Shown here: piece after piece, positions 11,123-27,712 of the stretch | How the letters are laid out: each line of letters begins with the position of its first letter | How positions within the stretch are numbered: position 1 is the stretch's first letter | Source of the DNA: Oscarella lobularis | Taxonomy: Eukaryota > Porifera > Homoscleromorpha > Homosclerophorida > Oscarellidae | DNA length: 64,000 bases | Assembly (NCBI RefSeq): GCF_947507565.1 | Contig: NC_089191.1 | Span: 372,001 to 436,000, forward strand | Reading direction: 5' to 3' | Notes under the pieces: model-generated | What the model was told of the DNA's origin: nothing | Seen by the model: only the letters and a program-made list of their open reading frames with translations | Database searches by the model: none | Position numbers and translations under genes: made by a program

Positions 11123-12386
11123 ATGAGCTCGTCGACAGTGGAAGTGCGCGCATTCAGCGGCGATCTAATAGCGAGCGCCGGAGCGAGTGCTTCGGGCGCG
11201 AGCTCATCGAGACGGCCTGTGAAGAGAAAGACACGCCCCTCTGCTGGCGGCCTGTCCGAAAGTCGAACTGCGAAGAAGTATCCCGTCGAAGCGTCTCCGT
11301 ACAAAATGGCCGACAATTCGTCGACGTGCTTCAAGTCGCAGGACGAGTTGGACGACGCCTTGGACGCGCTAAAGCTCAAGGACCCGAAACTCGGCGCGCT
11401 CGTGGACGCCTACAGTCCGCCACTATTCTTGCTGGTACGAATGTCTCGAATGCTTCTTCCGCGCTTTCGTCGACGAGAGCGAAGTCGCGGACGCGTCCAG
11501 AGCCGGAGATGTACTCTTTTGGGCGGGTGGAGTGCAAAGGGGGCGGGTCCCCGCGTTAGAGGGTATCGAAAACAATGGGCGCGCGGGAGTGAGGGGGCGG
11601 GGCTCTATAGCTTTCATTCACGCGAATCGAAAGCGATCCTAATCGTAGCGATTCGGCCTCGAATGTATTCGCGAGCGAAATCGGGGAGTCTTTGACGCGT
11701 AAATCGGGACTCGCGCTTAGGGAGAGGCGGGAGAACCGTTCGAATACCTTTGCCGAAGTCTCATCGAACACCAAATCTCGGGTAAATCGGCCCAGACGAT
11801 TTGCTCGAAGTTTCTCGCGCGATTCGGCTGCAAGGAGGGCCAATTTCCGACGCCGTCCCAAGTGTGCAAGGCAACTGACGTCGAACTCAAAGCGGCCGGA
11901 TTATCGGCGCGAAAAATGACCTATATCATGGATTTAGCGAGAAAGTTTGATAGCGGGTGGGTGAAAATAAGGGGCCCCCCCCCCAAAAAAAATATCAATA
12001 ATTAATTAATTAATTAATTAATTAGAGATATAAACGCTGAAATGTTGCTCACAACGGGTAATAACGATTGCCACAAAATATTGACACAGGTCAAGGGCAT
12101 TGGAACGTGGATGTAAGATGAAGATAAATACTTATTATTTATTATTAATTTTTCTTCTTACCTCTCTTCAAGTGTGGACATGTTTCTTCTATTCTGTCTC
12201 AAGCGTCAAGACGTCCTTCCGCTCGCCGATCTCGGCGTGAGACGAGGTTTTCAGAAATTCTTTCACCTTTCCGCTCTTCCGCCGCCCGAGGAAATGCTTC
12301 GATTGGCCAAATCGTGGGAACCGAATCGTTCTATAGGCACGTGGTACATGTGGCGTCTAGCCGCCGCCTCAATCGATACAATCTAA
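11123..12386 (+). CDS. DNA-3-methyladenine glycosylase, AlkA/Mag1 family
   Basis: Base-excision-repair enzyme removing alkylated purines, of the HhH-GPD superfamily. Exons: 11123-11434, 11721-11956, 12026-12112 and 12173-12386. Landmarks: DPKLGALVDAYSPP, EPFEYLCRSLIEHQISGKSAQTI (the helix found in AlkA as QQ.S.KAA), GLSARKMTYIMDLA, then the helix-hairpin-helix VKGIGTWM. In IVDMFLLF the Asp is the catalytic residue. The stop is at 12384-12386. The first 100 residues are a Ser/Arg-rich extension with a probable nuclear signal (RRPVKRKTRP). An upstream in-frame Met exists at 11021, but the Met at 11123 leaves the E-box in the promoter. The first intron is unusually long for the locus (286 bp). 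Confidence 0.85.
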
Positions 12387-12763
12387 CAACAAAGAATCGA
12401 ACCGACATTCTTCTTTCCCATTTTCTCTCCTAAGTCCACTAATAGTAATACATCTTGCTATTTTTTGTATCTGTTGTCATTGAATGCCTCTCTATTTTCG
12501 AATTATAAATGATGTGTGACTCGCTTATGTGGCAGTGGTAAAACGGCGCGAGTTATTTCCTCCTCCTCCATTGACACCAGTACCCCGTCGAACGTTTGTC
12601 GTCGCTTCCCATCGTATCGTTTCAAATTGAAGCCGGGCCAATTCGGCAAGGCGACGACTGTACGGACGCGAGCAGCCAATCAACGGGTTAGGATAGTAGG
12701 AACAATGTTGACCACTCTCTACTAGTAATTATTAGTGTAAGGGGGCCCCCACATACATATATA
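12387..12763. other. Convergent 3' intergenic region, no gene seen
   Basis: Lies between two stop codons on opposite strands. A 69-codon plus-strand frame at 12516 has no support. Confidence 0.5.
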
Positions 12764-13914
12764 CTAACCTCCTCGAGTTGATAGCCCTCCGTTTCTCTTC
12801 CCCATCACTCTTAATTCATTAAATAAAATAGTATTATTTTAATTAGGAAATAATTTTACCTTTGAGATGCCGATCGAACCGCTGATGGTCGCTTTGATTC
12901 CAGTCGAACTTTCGCTGCCGTTACGCTAATAGAGGGGCCGGGATGATCGACTTCCGGCTTCGGCGGTTCACAGCAGCGATGAGTCGACGTCGTCTCGCGT
13001 TCCACTTTCAACGCCCGAAGCCGAACGTTCAAATCGCGCGTAAGAACGGGAGCGGAACACTCTTTCAAAATGAAAGACGGCATACTCGACGTCATCCGCG
13101 CCATTTCCGGAATCCGGATCCCCTCCTCCTCCGCCGCCACGTGCTCTTCAACGGAGAATTTTTCCTTTTTCGACTCCGCCGCCGCCGTCGCCGCCGCGAC
13201 GCTATTACGATTCATTAGAAGACGAATTCGATTCGCGTTTCGTCGCGTCGCCGCCGCCGCGACCGCCGACCCCCCCGCCGCGGCCGCCGCGCTCCGCACC
13301 GACGAATCGACGGCAAAGCAACCCCTCTGAAAGAGCCGACAGACCGGATGGACAAGAGGAAGAGAGGAGGCCCATTCGGGAACGGTGTCGTCGGCGAGTA
13401 GTTTGACTTGACGCGGTTTCGCTATGGCAACGGGGTGCACGGGGAAGGAGAGATCGAAACGATAGGCAGAGTCGCGCGTCGGAGGCGGAGGAAATGTGCC
13501 GGAAAAAGGATCGGCAAGTCTAGCGTAACGCGCGCTGCCAATTAACTCTGTAATATTTTTTTCCTGGACCAACCGCGTCATAGACGTCTTCATACGGGGA
13601 AAGGAGGCCTGCCTGACGGCTAATAAATAAAGAAAAGAAGAAAAACGATTGCTGATTTTTAGTGCTAGTTATTTACTTGGTTTTCCGACTGTGGCGGACT
13701 TTGAGTTGACGTCTTTTTTCGAGGTCTTACCGCCGCCGCTTTTTTTCGCGTCGATTTCGTCGTCTTCGTCGTCTTTGAGCTTCAGCGTGACAATATTGGC
13801 TGCTTCCGGTATCCAAACGGTTGAAGTTGCTTTCGGAAGGGAAGTCTTTCTAGCAGGCGTTCGAATTTGACCGAATTCCCGTCGTAAAATCGACGGAAGA
13901 TAGTCCGTTTTCAT
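12764..13914 (-). CDS. Uncharacterised protein (about 350 aa)
   Basis: Exon 1 13914-13677, exon 2 13619-12861, and a short exon ending at TAG 12764-12766. The exon 1/2 join (CCA A|GTAAAT ... TTTATTAG|CC GTC) keeps frame. N-terminus MKTDYLPSILRREFGQ, then an acidic/Lys-rich linker, then a segment with SARYARLADPFSGTF and VHPVCRLFQRGCF, an Ala-rich tract, and a charged tail. I recognise no family. Sequential short proline/aromatic motifs of this type occur in ciliary microtubule inner proteins, but that is only an impression. The last exon has two possible acceptors (AG or AGAG) giving different C-termini. CACGTG at 14009-14014 lies 95 bp upstream. Confidence 0.55.
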
Positions 13915-14084
13915 TTCGAGAAATTTGGCACCTCATCTGTCGCTATAGGGAGACGAGAACCCGGATGCTAAAAGGATCAACTCATTGATATACGTCTCTG
14001 TACGCCCCCACGTGCTACAAATAAACCGATTTTATGGTGAAACATTTTCTACGTTACCTACAATTATTTCTTGAAAAAAAACGG

Positions 14085-17000
14085 TCAGCATTTTGCGCAG
14101 CACTCCCCTCGTTTTTTGACGGGACTTTGACAGGTTGCAGGAGGACAGACAAGCCTCTCGCAAATCAATTGCCCACTCTACATTAAAGACAAGCGCGCCT
14201 CTTTTAGTATATCGTTTCATACAGCAAAACTTGTCTATAACAACCGGCACTATTATATACTCATAGTGACAGTCGCGTAGAAAAGTTTCGATTTGCGCAT
14301 CTTTTCTTACTTTGCAAAAACACTCTAGGCAATCATTCAATTTGACCCGTTCCCCGTTTTCTACGTTCACCTCGCCTCCCAGAAGACATTGCCCGCCCCT
14401 TCCCACCCCGTTCAACTAAGGAAAAGGCGTACACGTCACATTGACGTCACATTGACGTCCATCAAACCTTATTTTGAAGTGCGTCGACCGTCGCTTCCAA
14501 CGTGCTGACGTATTGCGTCAATTTTTCCACGGTCTCTTCCACGACAGACGTTCGATTGTTAATCGAAATTTGGGTCATTTGCACGGGTTTTAGGGACGCC
14601 TCGACAAACGACTCAACATCGGCAGATCGCTTCGACCTGACCCCACCCCCACAATCTAACCAAAAATTAATTAATTAATTAATTAATTAAATTATTCTAT
14701 TACCTTCTTGAGTACACTGATCGTCTCCACAGTCGCTCCAAAATCTCAAATCGACTTTGGGATGAGCGGAACAGGGTTCGTAGTCGTCCAAAGTTTTCGC
14801 GTTGCGAAAAACGTCGCGTTGCACGCGCTCGATATCGTCGCCGTTGTCGCAGAGAACGCGCGCTAGCGTCGTCTTTCGTATTTGCAACAGTTGATCGGAA
14901 TCGAAGACGCCCGTCCCCTCGTACCAAAATCGATCTCCGTCGCGCGTGCGACGAAACTGATCGGCGATGATGCGCGCGAAAAGGGGCCCGACTCGCGCGC
15001 TCGCGTCCAAGTGATCCTCGACGAGGCCGCCCACCCAAAGGTCCACGTTTTCCGGCGTTACGTACAAGGCTTCGAGCTTCTCGCGCACGCTATCGTCGCG
15101 AATGACGTCACGTAGCGCATCGAAGCTCTTCGGCGCCGAGAGATTATAAAAGGCGCGCCAGGCCAAATATTTCGGCAAGCCGTGATCGCGCCCGCGCTGG
15201 ATATTCAACGCGCCCAAATCGAGCGCGATTTCGTGAGCGAGAGCGAAGAGGGCTTCGGTGAGCTCGGCGTTGAGAACGCTCGTGGGCGTGTTTAGTTTCC
15301 CGTTTGTCGCGAAGAGGCCCCGTATAATCGGATCAATACCGCCTTCGGCGAGAATTCGTTGCGGCGCGAAAAAGGCGTTGCGGAGCATCAGATCGCCGGC
15401 GGGAATTGATTCAAACGACGCATTGAGTCGTCGAAACAGCGGTTGAATGAGCGTGTGACCGAACCGATAGGCCGAAGTTGAGAAGGCGTTCGCTATTGAA
15501 GCGTCGACGTTTGGATCGTAGCGCGCGTACGACCCCACGTCATTGCGCATTGCTTCCTCGCCGACGATTTTCGGAAGAAATTCCGTATAGGTGATGTGTT
15601 GCAATTCTGCAACGACGATTTTGCGCGCTTCCTGAAAAATTCGATCGGCATTCCAGCGCGGATTGAGCGCGCCTAGCGCACGCGCTATCCGATTGTGCTC
15701 GCGCAGCCAAATCGTGTGCATAGCCGTAAGTCCGATTTGCTCGTTCCCGCGCTTGTCCCCAGTCAAAAAACAACGATCTTTTGCCGGGTTAGCGACAAGG
15801 CATTCAACGGGCGACGAAGTAGCGTCGTCGACGTAGGGTAATAAATATTTCCCGGGCGCAATTTCGACGCCAACGTTGAGCAATCCCCTCGACGTTTGAT
15901 TTCGTAAGAGTCCGTGCGTTTCGACGTCAGATCCGTATATAGATGACGCGTCGATGTACGAAGTAATTTGATTTACCTGTTGCCGAGGCGACGAAGGCGT
16001 GCCCGTATAACACGCGGGCGTGGAACGCGCAAACGACATGCACGCGTTCGCGCCGCCGATTCGTCGATCGTCGCGCGGCACGGGAATGGGAAAACAGCTC
16101 GAAACGGCGGCGCAATCGCCGCGACGACGCGCGCACGCCGTCGTCGGCGAGTGCGAGAGATCGTGATCGAGAAATTGACCGAATTGCATGAGCATTAGCG
16201 TGTAGCGCGGATCGGGTTCGATGGCGTGCGCCGAGATAACGCGCGTGCTGACCAATCGCGCGCTTGGGTGAGGGGGAGCCATGGCACGTGCCGAGTCACC
16301 TGCGTGTTGCCAGCCAGTTGGAAGGTTGTATCGATCGTCGTAGATTGGATTGAGGAGACGTTGGAGAGGCGCGCGCGCGGCGCCCCAGTGCGGGCGATCG
16401 AGATTATTGCACGTGCCGTCGATTGTTCGGTAGCGTCGATGGTAGCACATGTTGTCACACGTGACGTTTCTTACGGAGAAGCACGTCAGACGTTCGTCGT
16501 CGTCGTCGTCAGTTCTCGGTTGCTGTGACGACGGCGGCGGTGACGTAGGCCGCGGAGGAGCTCGGTCTAAATAATAAATAATGAATTATTATTATTATTA
16601 TTATTATTTAATTTCACCGTGTACGGCCAGATTCGCTTGAGTCGATGCTACGCCGTCGTTATTTCGAGCCAAGCACACGTAGGCCCCTTCATCGGAAGGC
16701 GTCACCTCGGAAATGACCAACGTTCCTTCTGTGATATCTATAGAGATGCGTCCCCCTTGTCTCAACCCTTGATCTCCCTTCAGCCACGCCACAGACGCAG
16801 GCGTTGTCGTTCTACACTGAAAAACAGCTGTGCTTCCCTCTGCAGCGATGACGTCGGTTGGCAATTGAGAAAACACGGGCGGCGTCAAAACTAAAACATC
16901 AAATCTCGACGTTAAGTTAAAACCCCCGGGGTTTCTCCCCTTCCCCCAACTCACCTCGAACAGACAAGCGAAAAATTTGCTTCGCCACGCCGGCGGAATT

Positions 17001-19283
17001 CTCTGCTCGGCATTCATACTTTCCCGTATCATCAACGCGAAGTTCTCGTAGAAGAAGAATATCGTTCGACAAATCGAGACGCGCGGAGGAGACAAGCTGG
17101 CGATTATCTCGCCACCACGTGCGTACGGGAATTGGCTTCCCTTCGACGCGGCACCACAATCGAGCCGTCTCCCCGACGACATACTTCAGATTTGCACTGG
17201 GAGGTTTCACTATAGTCGGTGAAACTAAATATAATAACAATTAGGATTAATCTTAATCTAATATTGATTTATTATTATTATTGTACCGTTGACTGTGACT
17301 TGGCTATGGGCCGTCGCCTTGCCGACGCGATTCGAAGCGCGACACGTGTAGATTCCCTCGTCGGATTGGGTCACGTGTTTAATTTTCAAACTCGGATCGC
17401 CCGATTGGTATGTGTTGTGAAGAATTTTCTTCTCCTTATGCCATATGATCTTCGGCTCCGGATGACCCTGCGCCGAACACGGCAACGTCAACGACGCATT
17501 TTCAGACACGGAAACGGTCGCCGGAGGACTAACAATCAAAACAGGAGCCCCTTAGAAAAATACACATATATATTATATATATAATATATCTAAGGAACTT
17601 ACTGTCTTTCTTAGGAACACCTATGTAGGATAACTTGGCCGAAGCTGTTGCCGTTCTCTTTGCATTCTTTGCCTGGCACGTGTACACGCCCGCGTCTCCC
17701 GGATGCGTTTTGGATATAGCCAGCGAACCGTCTTTGAGAACCGACTTCCGCCCCGTTAACGTCAATGGAATCCCATTGTGAGTCCACGTGACGCGGGGGT
17801 TGGGACAGCCGACTGCAAAACAACGAAAGAGAACAGGATCGCCGAGAGCGACGTTCTCATCCTCGGGTTCGCGAACAATTTCGGCGGAACCTAGTAGCCA
17901 AATTAAATTATATTAATTAATAACCGACCGACGTCATTGGAACTGACAGCATCCGAGTCGTTCATTTGTGAGGGATTTGATTCGATATTGGCGCGAGCGA
18001 ACGTGGCATTCGGCCTGCGCGTCGCGTACGCTAAATAGAAAGGCTCGCATCCAAAGCAGCTGACAATTACACGTGAGAGGATTGTCGCTAAGTGTACTGC
18101 AACAAAAACACGTGCGTGTGGTCACGTGCTTACGTAGTAAGACACTTGTATAAACGCTTACAGATGTTCCAGGTTGTTTAGTGGATCGAAAACGCTCGGT
18201 TCGATGAGACGAATTCTATTGTGATTAATATTTCTAGAGATGAAAATTATTGAAGTTTCGTCTTCACGTGACGTGTATATATACACTTACAGTCGTTCCA
18301 AGTCTCGTAGCCCCGTGAAAAGATCGGATTGAAGAACGCTTATATTATTAAATTGAAGATTACTAGAATTTAGAGAGGGAGAGAATTTTGAATTATAAGA
18401 GCACCGACGATGACGTCATATTCGTACAGATGAACGAGTTTATTGAGATCGCGAAACATTCCTGCATGCAAAGTGGCGATTTCGTTCTTCGACAAATATC
18501 TAGGGCAAAAGATCGTATTTGATATCTATCACTATCGCGCGCGTCTTTTCGTACAAGTGACGAAGTGATTTGAGCCCGAGAAAGACGTTGGGCTTCAGTT
18601 CGACGATCCTATTGTTGCTAAGTAGCCTATTAGAGGATAAGGGGGCGTGGGCGTAACACGTGAGATACGGTAAGCCAATGGAAGTATGCAAACAGACGAA
18701 AAGTGCCGCCCGGCGCCTCGCCGGGGCGCCGCCTTACTCACAATGTGTGCAGTCTGTAGAATCCCCTGAAATAGCCACTCGGTATCGAGACGATTCGATT
18801 GTCTCGGAGATCTCTGCGCGAAGATGTTTTTAGATGAGGAGGGGCCCCCCCTCCCCAAAACAATCGGGACGATCGAGACGCGCGGTCGCAGAACGCGCAA
18901 TTCAAAAAAACAAACAAACCCCGCGTAGACGAAAGAACGACGCGGACCCCCCTCCCCTGCTGTAGAATAGAGAGACACGCCCCCATTCGTATTTGAAACA
19001 TCCGGATATTCGAGGGGGGCTGCGGGAGGGACGCTCTAGCGTTCTCTCTCTCTCGGGCGCGCGCGCGTGCGTTCGTCGCATCGATGAACGCGAAAAAAGG
19101 GGAAACGTACAGGGTTGTCGTGTCGTTTTCGACGCGCGGCATCGAGACGAAACGCATTCCGTCGCAGCGCACAGTTGATTGAAAGCAGCTGCAGCCTTTG
19201 GGACACGTTCGCCCGAACGCGAGCGACGATCCGACGGCGAAGATTAGTAGAAGACGAAGGGCGATTGGCGCCACGTCGCGCAT
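14085..19283 (-). CDS. PXDN: Peroxidasin (LRR-Ig-heme peroxidase-VWC)
   Basis: Secreted extracellular-matrix heme peroxidase. In animals it makes hypobromous acid that forms sulfilimine cross-links in collagen IV of basement membranes. Order seen: signal peptide (MRDVAPIALRLLLIFAVGSS); cysteine-rich LRR N-cap (CPKGCSC); five or six LRRs each on its own exon (e.g. LDLRDNRIVSIPSGYF); LRR C-cap (DNPLTCNCQLLW); four Ig domains (17.9-16.6 kb); peroxidase domain (CYHRRYRTIDGTCNN onward); linker; and C-terminal VWC (CLECFCK ... CERLVCPPATC ... CCAKC). Distal His/Asp are in QFGQFLDHDLSH, the proximal His in YRFGHTLIQPLF, and the RGRDHGLP motif is intact. The stop TGA is at 14085-14087. The LRR exons share the same intron phase. 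All expected domains are present, so it should be functional. Confidence 0.93.
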
Positions 19284-19861
19284 TGCCTTTTGACTGCGCG
19301 TCTGGGGAATCAGTGGGGATAGAAGACCGCACGCCGCAAAAATATGCGCGTCGAGCGACTGTAATTGAGGGGGCGTGTTACAGACCTTTTGTAATATCGG
19401 TGACGTAATTCGCGTGACGTAGACGCTACGATTGTGGCCGTTTCTATTTGACAGCGAAAGAAATAAAAAAGAATTAGATAAAAATACGTAGAAATTTTTA
19501 CCTTCTAGTCAAAGTGGGCGGAGTCTCAGAGAAGACCTACGCTAGTTTTCCTTATATATATAGACTAGCGAAGCGATTCGTGGCCTTAGACAAAGCGAGC
19601 GGTTATTTATTGAGGCAAACAAGCCGTCAGGTATGACGTGGCGCGCAACAGGTGATCAAAATACGGGCGGCTGACGCAAAGACAAATATCGCCTCTGGTA
19701 ATGGTCACAATGAAAAAGCACCGCGACACTGACAGTAATCGAGACACAATAATTGCATTCTACACAACTAAGGAGATGAGTACATGTCGTCTCGCAATAA
19801 TCTAATCTCTTGAACGATTTTCAAATAATTAATTAGAGCCCAAGCGGCGGCGGCGGCGACA
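19284..19861. other. Intergenic: PXDN promoter and PREB 3' flank
   Basis: No ORF of interest. Contains a GTGACGTAGAC CRE-like site near 19414 and an AT tract (TATATATATAGAC) near 19554. Confidence 0.4.
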
Positions 19862-21373
19862 CTATAGTGACAGTAGTAAGAAAATTAGAGCAATTAGGAA
19901 GGGAATGAAAAAGAGAATGATGACGCCATAGGATTCTAAAGGATAAATAATTGAACCGACTATTATATCGTATTGCGGCGGGGAACCTACTTTGTCTCTC
20001 CAAATTCGTATATTGACAAGTTCTGTCAATAGAAATCGAAGCTACGCCCATTTCTCCGTCACGGAGAGTCGTAAACGCAATACCAGTCACAAAAGTCTGA
20101 TGAACGTTATCGACTCTTTTGACAAACTGAGCAAAAGAATGAGATAAAGGGGGGCAGGACGACTCCGCTCACTTGAAGTCCGTGAGACGACGTCTCATAA
20201 ACGCCAATAGACCCACTCATAGTCCCAATTGCAACATAACTCCCCCCCAAACTAATATACGTATACATACGCATATATATAATTAAATTTTACGTGCACT
20301 TGCCTTGCATCCACTTTTGTAATAGTATCATTTGCCACTTTCGCGTAATCAATAAGTTTATATGATTCTCCGTGCCACTGGCAGAGATAGGATGCCACTG
20401 CACCTCGATTGGATACAAAGCCTGTGTATAGCCACACTTGACTTCTTTTAGAACCAAATCTATGAAAACATACACAGTGAGTATGATGTGTGTCGGAATC
20501 AATTCCATGATGATACCTGCACGTTCTATGTCTATATTGTTTTGCTCGCCAAATTCGGCTGGCGTCGAGCTTTGTGACGCAATTTCCTGTCGATAAATTC
20601 CACACGCAAGCTAGGCAATCCTTCGACACGGAAACAAGCTAAAACAACAATAAAACAAAACTATTTCTTATAATAATTAATCATAAGTAATAACCACCTG
20701 ATCTCTACTATGATGAAAATCCAAGTCGTCGATTTCTCCCGTATGTCCCCGTAAAACCCATCCAGGCGACATAGCGGGAAACTATTTTAATTAAAAAAGC
20801 CTGTTGTGGATTCCTTAGCGCACGCTAGTCGCGCTCTCACCTTCCACGTTCGAACGCAACCGTCGCCGCCGCCCGTTGCCAAGACGCCCCCACTCGCGCT
20901 AAACCGGACGACGTTTTGAAACCCGGCGACGCCGTCTCGACCGAAATCCGTCATTTTCTCGGCGAAATTCGCCAAAACCCATTCGTCATTCGACGACGAC
21001 GTCTTTCGGAGTCGCGCCGCCGCCGAGCCGCCGAGGCGAGTCATGGTGAGCACGTGACACGAGGCGTCTTGTCCCAGTGCGACGTAACGCTGCGGCGAAT
21101 CGACGCACGCGTTCATTACCGATCGACTGCCGACGTCGTGCGTGCATATGCGAGTGCCGTGCGGATGGAGGTCGCCGATTCCGCGCGAAATTCGATAGAT
21201 TTCCTGTGGCGAGGCCTCTTTTTTTCGTCGACTTTTGCTCGCGAGATGTTTGCGCCTACCACGCGGTTTGGAACGCCGGTTTTCGACGCGCCTCCGCCGC
21301 CGGCGACCAAGAGGCAGCCGTCTTTGAGCGAAGCGATGGCGAAGAGCGGATAATCGGCGGCAAACAGCGTCAT
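19862..21373 (-). CDS. PREB: PREB/SEC12-like guanine-nucleotide exchange factor
   Basis: ER membrane WD40 protein; SEC12/PREB loads GTP on SAR1 to start COPII coat assembly. N-terminus MTLFAADYPLFAIAS, then VAGGGGASKTGVPNRV, the family's glycine-rich opening. WD blades follow (RYVALGQDASCHV, LATGGGDGCVRTWK, LRGHTGEIDDLDF, VSVSKDCLACVWN, VAIGTMSGSIGVYE). The protein ends in a C-terminal transmembrane helix (YGVIILFFIPFLIALIFLLLSL) with the stop at 19862-19864. Introns: 21259-21204 (56 bp), which explains an apparent frame change in the first exon, and 20303-20252, which has a GC donor with perfect consensus AAG|GCAAGT. CACGTG sites at 21399 and 21459 lie upstream. Confidence 0.9.
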
Positions 21374-21537
21374 TTCGTATCGAACACTCCCCGGATTGCA
21401 CGTGGCTCAATCAGTAAATATTTCATACAGGATTAGTTAGTGACGTCACACCGTTAGCCACGTGCATAAAAGTTTCATTGATTCATATACCGTATGCCTG
21501 CCTCTAAAAGCTCTCGCACGTATGATGTGCAATTAAA

Positions 21538-25092
<3,555 letters not shown>

Positions 25093-25233
25093 TTTTGCAA
25101 AATGCACCAGGGCAAACGTATTCAGACTTGCGCTTCGCTTAGTGCTGCACGTGAGTCTAACGTGCGCTACACGACGTCTATAAACGCATTTTCAAGGTGC
25201 ACCACGTCATGTTTATTAAAATATTCTATCTAC

Positions 25234-27295
25234 TCACACAGACGAATTAACTGCGACAATCATGGAACTACTGAACAAAACAACGGGTTTTTTGCAGGGG
25301 CCCCCTTTGGGAAACAAGCTCTTCACATCTTGATCTTCTCCAGCCAGTAAGACGAAATCTTCCCAAACGTCAGCTGAGACGACGTAGTAGCTGAAGGAAA
25401 CAGGAAAACCATTGAAAGAAGACGCCGCCGATTTGGTGTAAGCCCCCATATCTAAAAAAACAATATCAATAATTTTAATTATTAATTAATATTGATTTTT
25501 CTTACTTTCAAAGTAGAGCCAGTCACCGATCTCCAATTCCGGTAGCACGCATTTTTCCATGACGCAGTCCATAGAATCGCACGTTGGACCCCAGATGCTA
25601 CAAACAGTAGCAACATCATCGCCACAGGAAGCCTTCTGCTGAAAAAAATCAATAATAATTAGAGAAATCACTAAATATTTTCTACCCACTTTGATGAGTT
25701 TTGGATGGACGGTCGCGTGATCAAAGAGCAAGCAATTGAAGGAGCTGTAAACCCCGTCATTGACATAATACATAAATTTGGCATCAATATCCGTCTTCTC
25801 TCCACTTTGATCCACCAGACGTTTTCCAATAATAGACACAGCCAAAGTGTGACTAGCGCACGCAAAGAAACGACCTAAGAAGAATTCAGAATAGATTAAT
25901 TATTTAATAATTGATTTTTCTTACCTGGTTCTGCTATGATATCAATGCCACAGCCCTCTGGGAAGTGAACGTCAAGAGCGTTGTTCAATTCATCAGCAAT
26001 CTAATTAAATAATTAATGATTAATTAGATTCTTTTTAATTAAATTACTTCTTCGAATGTGATTGGTGCTTCGTCTGCTCCCGGATATCCTCCACCAATAT
26101 CAAGAACGGAGAAATCGAAACCCAATTTTTCCTATGAGAAAAAAACGTCAAAAATAGGCAATCTTTATTTTTAATTATTTACTGCAATGAGAAAGACTTC
26201 TTTGGAGGAAGCCACAGCATCAGAAAAAGGTTTGACGTCATAGCAGCCACTGCCAACATGAAAACTAAAAAAGGACATAAATTTGAAAATTCTCTATATA
26301 ATTAATTGAGCATACCTGATTCCAATCACATTTAAATTCAATTGCTTTGCAATGGACAGCAAATGGTGGGCGTGGCAAGTTTCTGCTCCAAATTTGATTC
26401 CCAGCTAATAAAAAAATCAAAAATATCTTCAGTAGAAAAGGTCATTAGTAGAAAATTTTAAAATCTATAATGTTGAGTAGGACTGAATTCTATTTTAGCG
26501 AGTCTATAAATTATTCCTAATCAATGAGAATTCTAATTTAATTAGACTTCTCTATGGAAACAGAGTGTGACTCGCGAGAGAATTAAATTGACACTAACCT
26601 GACACAATGACTTGGAGTCATCAGCTCGGATTCTAAGTAGCAATTCAGCGGATGGAAAATATTTCTTGATTTTGAACAATTCGTATTCGTTGTCAAAAGT
26701 CATTCGTTTGACGTCATTTTGACACGCGAATCTAAAAGAAAAAAATTATTAAAATAATTCATTAATTATCTAATTACTTGAGGTGAGATATTTGTTTGCA
26801 CGGATTAGCATAAACAATGCGAGACGAATCCAATCCCATATCAAGAACCGTTTTCATTTCAGACTACATATATTTGAATAAATCAATAATTAAATGTGTA
26901 TTAATTTATTTACTTTGCTTGCACAGTCGAAGCCAAGGCCAAGTAAAGCGAGCGTTTTGAGGACAAGGGGGTCACTGTTGCACTTGAATGCTACAAAAAA
27001 TCGTCACTTTTAATTAATTAATGAGATATTCAAAAATACCATAAAACGGCTCGACTCTTGGCAAATTCTTCTTCCACTGGTAGCACTTCTTGATAATTGT
27101 TCCAAGGTCTACGATATAGAACGAATCGTCCGGGTTCTGTAAAGAAAAAACGAGGTGAGGCCCCTTTTGAGGAAACGCGACACGCGGTCCTACCAAACGC
27201 CCCGAAACGGCGCAGTGGTCCGATACGACGTCCGTGAGAGATTTTTCGACGCGATATACGCTCGTGGATCCCAGCGTGGTACTCGTAGCGGCCAT
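25234..27295 (-). CDS. ODC1: Ornithine decarboxylase
   Basis: PLP-dependent decarboxylase making putrescine, the first committed step of polyamine synthesis. About ten exons. Exon 1 starts at 27295 ([17 protein letters not shown]); [17 protein letters not shown] joins across the first intron. Catalytic features are intact: the PLP lysine in [18 protein letters not shown], the glycine loop [17 protein letters not shown], and the catalytic Cys in WGPTCDSMD. These argue for an active enzyme rather than an antizyme inhibitor. It ends VNSSV with the stop at 25234-25236. Only 141 bp separate it from the UHRF1 start, which carries CACGTG at 25148-25153. Confidence 0.93.
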
Positions 27296-27712
27296 TTTTC
27301 TCGATCGCGTTCGCGTGGGCGATCGTTCCTTGATCTCTTCCCTTCTCGGCTCGTCTTTAGCTACGTCAGCTGGGATCCCAGGGCGGCTCGAAGTTCCAAT
27401 CGAGCTGCTCGCGATAAAGGCAGAAGTTGTCGGTTTTACGGTTGCAGTAGATCGATAGCGGAATCGATCGCGACAAAATGTGGCTAAGTCCGGCGCGACG
27501 AAACTCCGGCAACGTGATGATTGCTTTTTCTGACTCGTACAACGACTCTCGAGTCCTCAAAGGCGACTTCGCGTGGCCCTAGAGCCTGATGCGTGATAAG
27601 ATGACTGTGATTGGCTGAGTAGTAAACCACGTGCTTAGTGACGATTATCTCACCAGAGGTGTGCCGGGACTTCTTAGCGCGGTAAATTCGATTCAGTCAA
27701 GATCTCAACTCG
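27296..27712. promoter_or_regulatory. Bidirectional promoter, ODC1 / 27713 gene
   Basis: Contains an inverted CCAAT (ATTGGCT, 27610-27616) and CACGTG at 27628-27633, both within 105 bp of the plus-strand start codon. Confidence 0.5.

Noticed and set aside
21204..21259. Apparent frameshift in PREB exon 1
   Set aside because: A 56-bp GT-AG intron restores the family sequence (PNRV joined to EIYRIS).
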